Assembly (NCBI GenBank): GCA_016283275.1
Contig: JAEEMP010000038.1
Span: 1 to 64,000, forward strand
From: Lachnospiraceae bacterium
GTDB lineage: Bacteria; Bacillota; Clostridia; Lachnospirales; Lachnospiraceae
Length of the DNA stretch: 64,000 bases
Direction of reading: 5' to 3'
Part shown: one piece after another, positions 62,581 through 64,000 of the stretch
Position numbering within the stretch: position 1 is the first letter of the stretch
Layout of the letters: each line of letters starts with the position of its first letter
Notes under the pieces: generated by a model
Database searches by the model: none
Told to the model about the DNA's origin: nothing
Seen by the model: the letters and a program-made list of their open reading frames with translations, nothing else
Position numbers and translations under genes: made by a program

Positions 62581-64000
62581 ATGGGAAAACTAAAATCATT
62601 ATGGGATGACAGGAACAATCAGTATAAATATTTTAAATGGCTGATGTACTATTCAAAGCCTTATTTTTGGCGCATCGTACTTATGATGAGTTTCTCAATG
62701 ATAGGTACGGTGTTTTCACTTTGGATGGTAACCATATCCAAAAACATCATCGATCGAGCAACGGAATCGAACGGTACGGTGGGTGTCTTTGATAAGGGCG
62801 GATTTGGATATCTTATAATCCTGTATGTCAGCCTTATGCTTATCATGCAGGTTGTTAATATAGTTGCTTCCCTGTTAAGCCAGATAATTGTTGAGAAATT
62901 TTCATTCGGTATACGTAAACAGGTATATGAGAAGATCATCAATTCCACTTGGCTTGATATCACAAAGTATCACACCGGGGATCTGATGACCAGACTTACC
63001 AGTGATGCGGGAGCCATTGCCGACGGTATTGTAGGAACCATTCCGGGGATCATTCAGTTGATGATAGAACTTGTTATGGTCTTTTTTACTTTGTTTTATT
63101 ATTCTCCGATGCTTGCAATACTTGCATTGTGTATCGCTCCTGTAGCCGGGATCACATCCTGGTTTCTGGGACGTAAGATGAAGCGCCTTCAGGTTAAGGT
63201 TCAGGAATCCGAAGCCGCATATCGTTCTTTTATACAGGAAAGTCTTGCAAATGTTTTAATTGTTAAGTCTTTTGCCAATGAAGGTTATTCGGCTGACAGA
63301 CTTACAAAGCTCAGAGAGAACAGATTTTATTGGATATTTAAAAGAGCAAAACTGTCGCTTGCCAGCGGAACGGTTCTGGGTCTTGGTTTTCAGATCGGTT
63401 ATATTTCCGCATTTGCTTACGGAGCATATCAGATTTCCAGAAAACTTATTACTTACGGTACAATGTCGGTATTCTTAACATTGGTAAACCGTGTGCAGTC
63501 GCCTATAATAGGTCTTGCAAAGCAGATCCCGCACATAGCTTCCATACTTGCGTCCGCAGGACGTGTCATGGAACTTCAGTCTATTCCTTTGGAAGAAAAA
63601 CTGCCTGAAAATATCAATTCCGATGAAATAGGTATCAAGATCGACAATCTTACTTTCGGTTATACCGACGAGACGGTCTTCGAAGATGTATCGCTTGATA
63701 TCAAACCCGGCGAATTTGTGGCAATAATAGGTGAGTCCGGTATAGGAAAGACCACTTTGGTGCGTATCATAATGTCATTTATGAACGGACTTAAGGGAAA
63801 TGTAGCGTTTTATAACGGAAACGGAGATGTAGAGCGTGCAAATGCTTCCACAAGAGAATTTATAGCATATGTGCCGCAGGGTAATACGCTGTTTTCCGGT
63901 ACCCTTCGAGAGAATATTAGAATGGGTAATCTTAATGCGACCGAAGAAGAGATGTGGGATGCATTAAAACTTGCCGCAGGCTATGATTTTGTAAAAGATC
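62581..64000 (+). CDS. ABC exporter of the lasso-like cluster, 3'-truncated by the window edge
   Basis: The first 473 codons of a fused permease-ATPase exporter, beginning directly after the B1 stop. Six membrane helices over about residues 25-310 and an ATPase part with Walker A GESGIGKTTL and Q-loop YVPQGNTLFSG; signature and Walker B lie beyond the window. No C39 peptidase domain at the N-terminus. Paralogue of the exporter at 16.98 kb. Probably releases the mature peptide and gives self-immunity. Confidence 0.9.
   Translation, partial: MGKLKSLWDDRNNQYKYFKWLMYYSKPYFWRIVLMMSFSMIGTVFSLWMVTISKNIIDRATESNGTVGVFDKGGFGYLIILYVSLMLIMQVVNIVASLLSQIIVEKFSFGIRKQVYEKIINSTWLDITKYHTGDLMTRLTSDAGAIADGIVGTIPGIIQLMIELVMVFFTLFYYSPMLAILALCIAPVAGITSWFLGRKMKRLQVKVQESEAAYRSFIQESLANVLIVKSFANEGYSADRLTKLRENRFYWIFKRAKLSLASGTVLGLGFQIGYISAFAYGAYQISRKLITYGTMSVFLTLVNRVQSPIIGLAKQIPHIASILASAGRVMELQSIPLEEKLPENINSDEIGIKIDNLTFGYTDETVFEDVSLDIKPGEFVAIIGESGIGKTTLVRIIMSFMNGLKGNVAFYNGNGDVERANASTREFIAYVPQGNTLFSGTLRENIRMGNLNATEEEMWDALKLAAGYDFVKD

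Noticed and set aside
1-64000. CRISPR arrays, insertion sequences, prophage or toxin-antitoxin loci
   Set aside because: No regularly spaced repeats, transposase, integrase or phage structural genes were seen. The HTH/170-aa pair at 2.7-3.6 kb was considered as a toxin-antitoxin module, but the partner is not toxin-like.

Overview
The window looks like a chromosomal segment of an anaerobic Firmicute of the Lachnospiraceae type (Butyrivibrio/Pseudobutyrivibrio-like). Grounds are a GC content that looks to be in the low forties, AGGAGG-type ribosome binding sites with frequent GTG/TTG starts, Clostridia-type families (a LytTR + DUF3021 pair, a DUF6472-like small protein, a soluble hybrid histidine kinase) and dense, mostly plus-strand gene packing. 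No insertion sequence, prophage or CRISPR array was seen. This assignment is an inference from family content; no taxonomic marker was searched.

Layout. 0-2.5 kb: the end of argS, ispF and a promoter-driven tRNA cluster (Val-TAC, Met-CAT, Pro-AGG). 2.5-6.4 kb: a small regulator pair, an AT-rich orphan teichoic-acid-type transferase and a YgjP-like metallopeptidase, with a 29-bp repeat that carries a piece of the peptidase gene upstream of the transferase. 6.4-16.2 kb: housekeeping and membrane genes (PlsC-like acyltransferase, GltS-type symporter, GT-C membrane glycosyltransferase, PAP2 phosphatase, guanine deaminase, RlmD-type methyltransferase, CASTOR/POLLUX-like channel). 16.3-20 kb: a compact accessory locus of a leader-bearing 141-aa protein, an ABC exporter and a PqqD-HprK-like kinase fusion. 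20-37 kb: acyltransferase, aldo/keto reductase, diguanylate cyclase, CDF efflux pump, serine hydrolase, chemotaxis receptor, spermidine-synthase-like membrane protein, esterase, ABC drug-type exporter with LytTR/DUF3021, hybrid histidine kinase and a lipoprotein. 37.4-55 kb: an exopolysaccharide region (initiating sugar-phosphate transferase, about seven glycosyltransferases, Wzy-like polymerase, chain-length protein with a degenerate BY-kinase, beta-helix lipoprotein). 55-64 kb: a lasso-peptide-like RiPP cluster that runs off the window end.

The most interesting part is the RiPP machinery. The 56-64 kb cluster contains every hallmark of lasso peptide biosynthesis: a transglutaminase-like B2 peptidase, a precursor, an asparagine-synthetase-like cyclase, an HprK-like peptide kinase, a second cyclase, a second, divergent precursor, a PqqD-like B1 and an ABC exporter. 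The two precursors and the 141-aa protein 40 kb away share a gap-free collinear leader (MKxF..[P/A].[L/V].EL....T), so the two loci probably use the same recognition logic. The B2 gene is the last gene of what looks like one long operon starting at the exopolysaccharide glycosyltransferases. That operon also holds a nucleotidyltransferase-glycosyltransferase fusion and a PLP-dependent decarboxylase, which could be tailoring enzymes. The precursor next to the kinase ends in serine, the residue phosphorylated in the paeninodin-type systems. A phosphorylated and possibly glycosylated lasso-like peptide with an unusually long core is the working hypothesis; the product itself cannot be proven from sequence.
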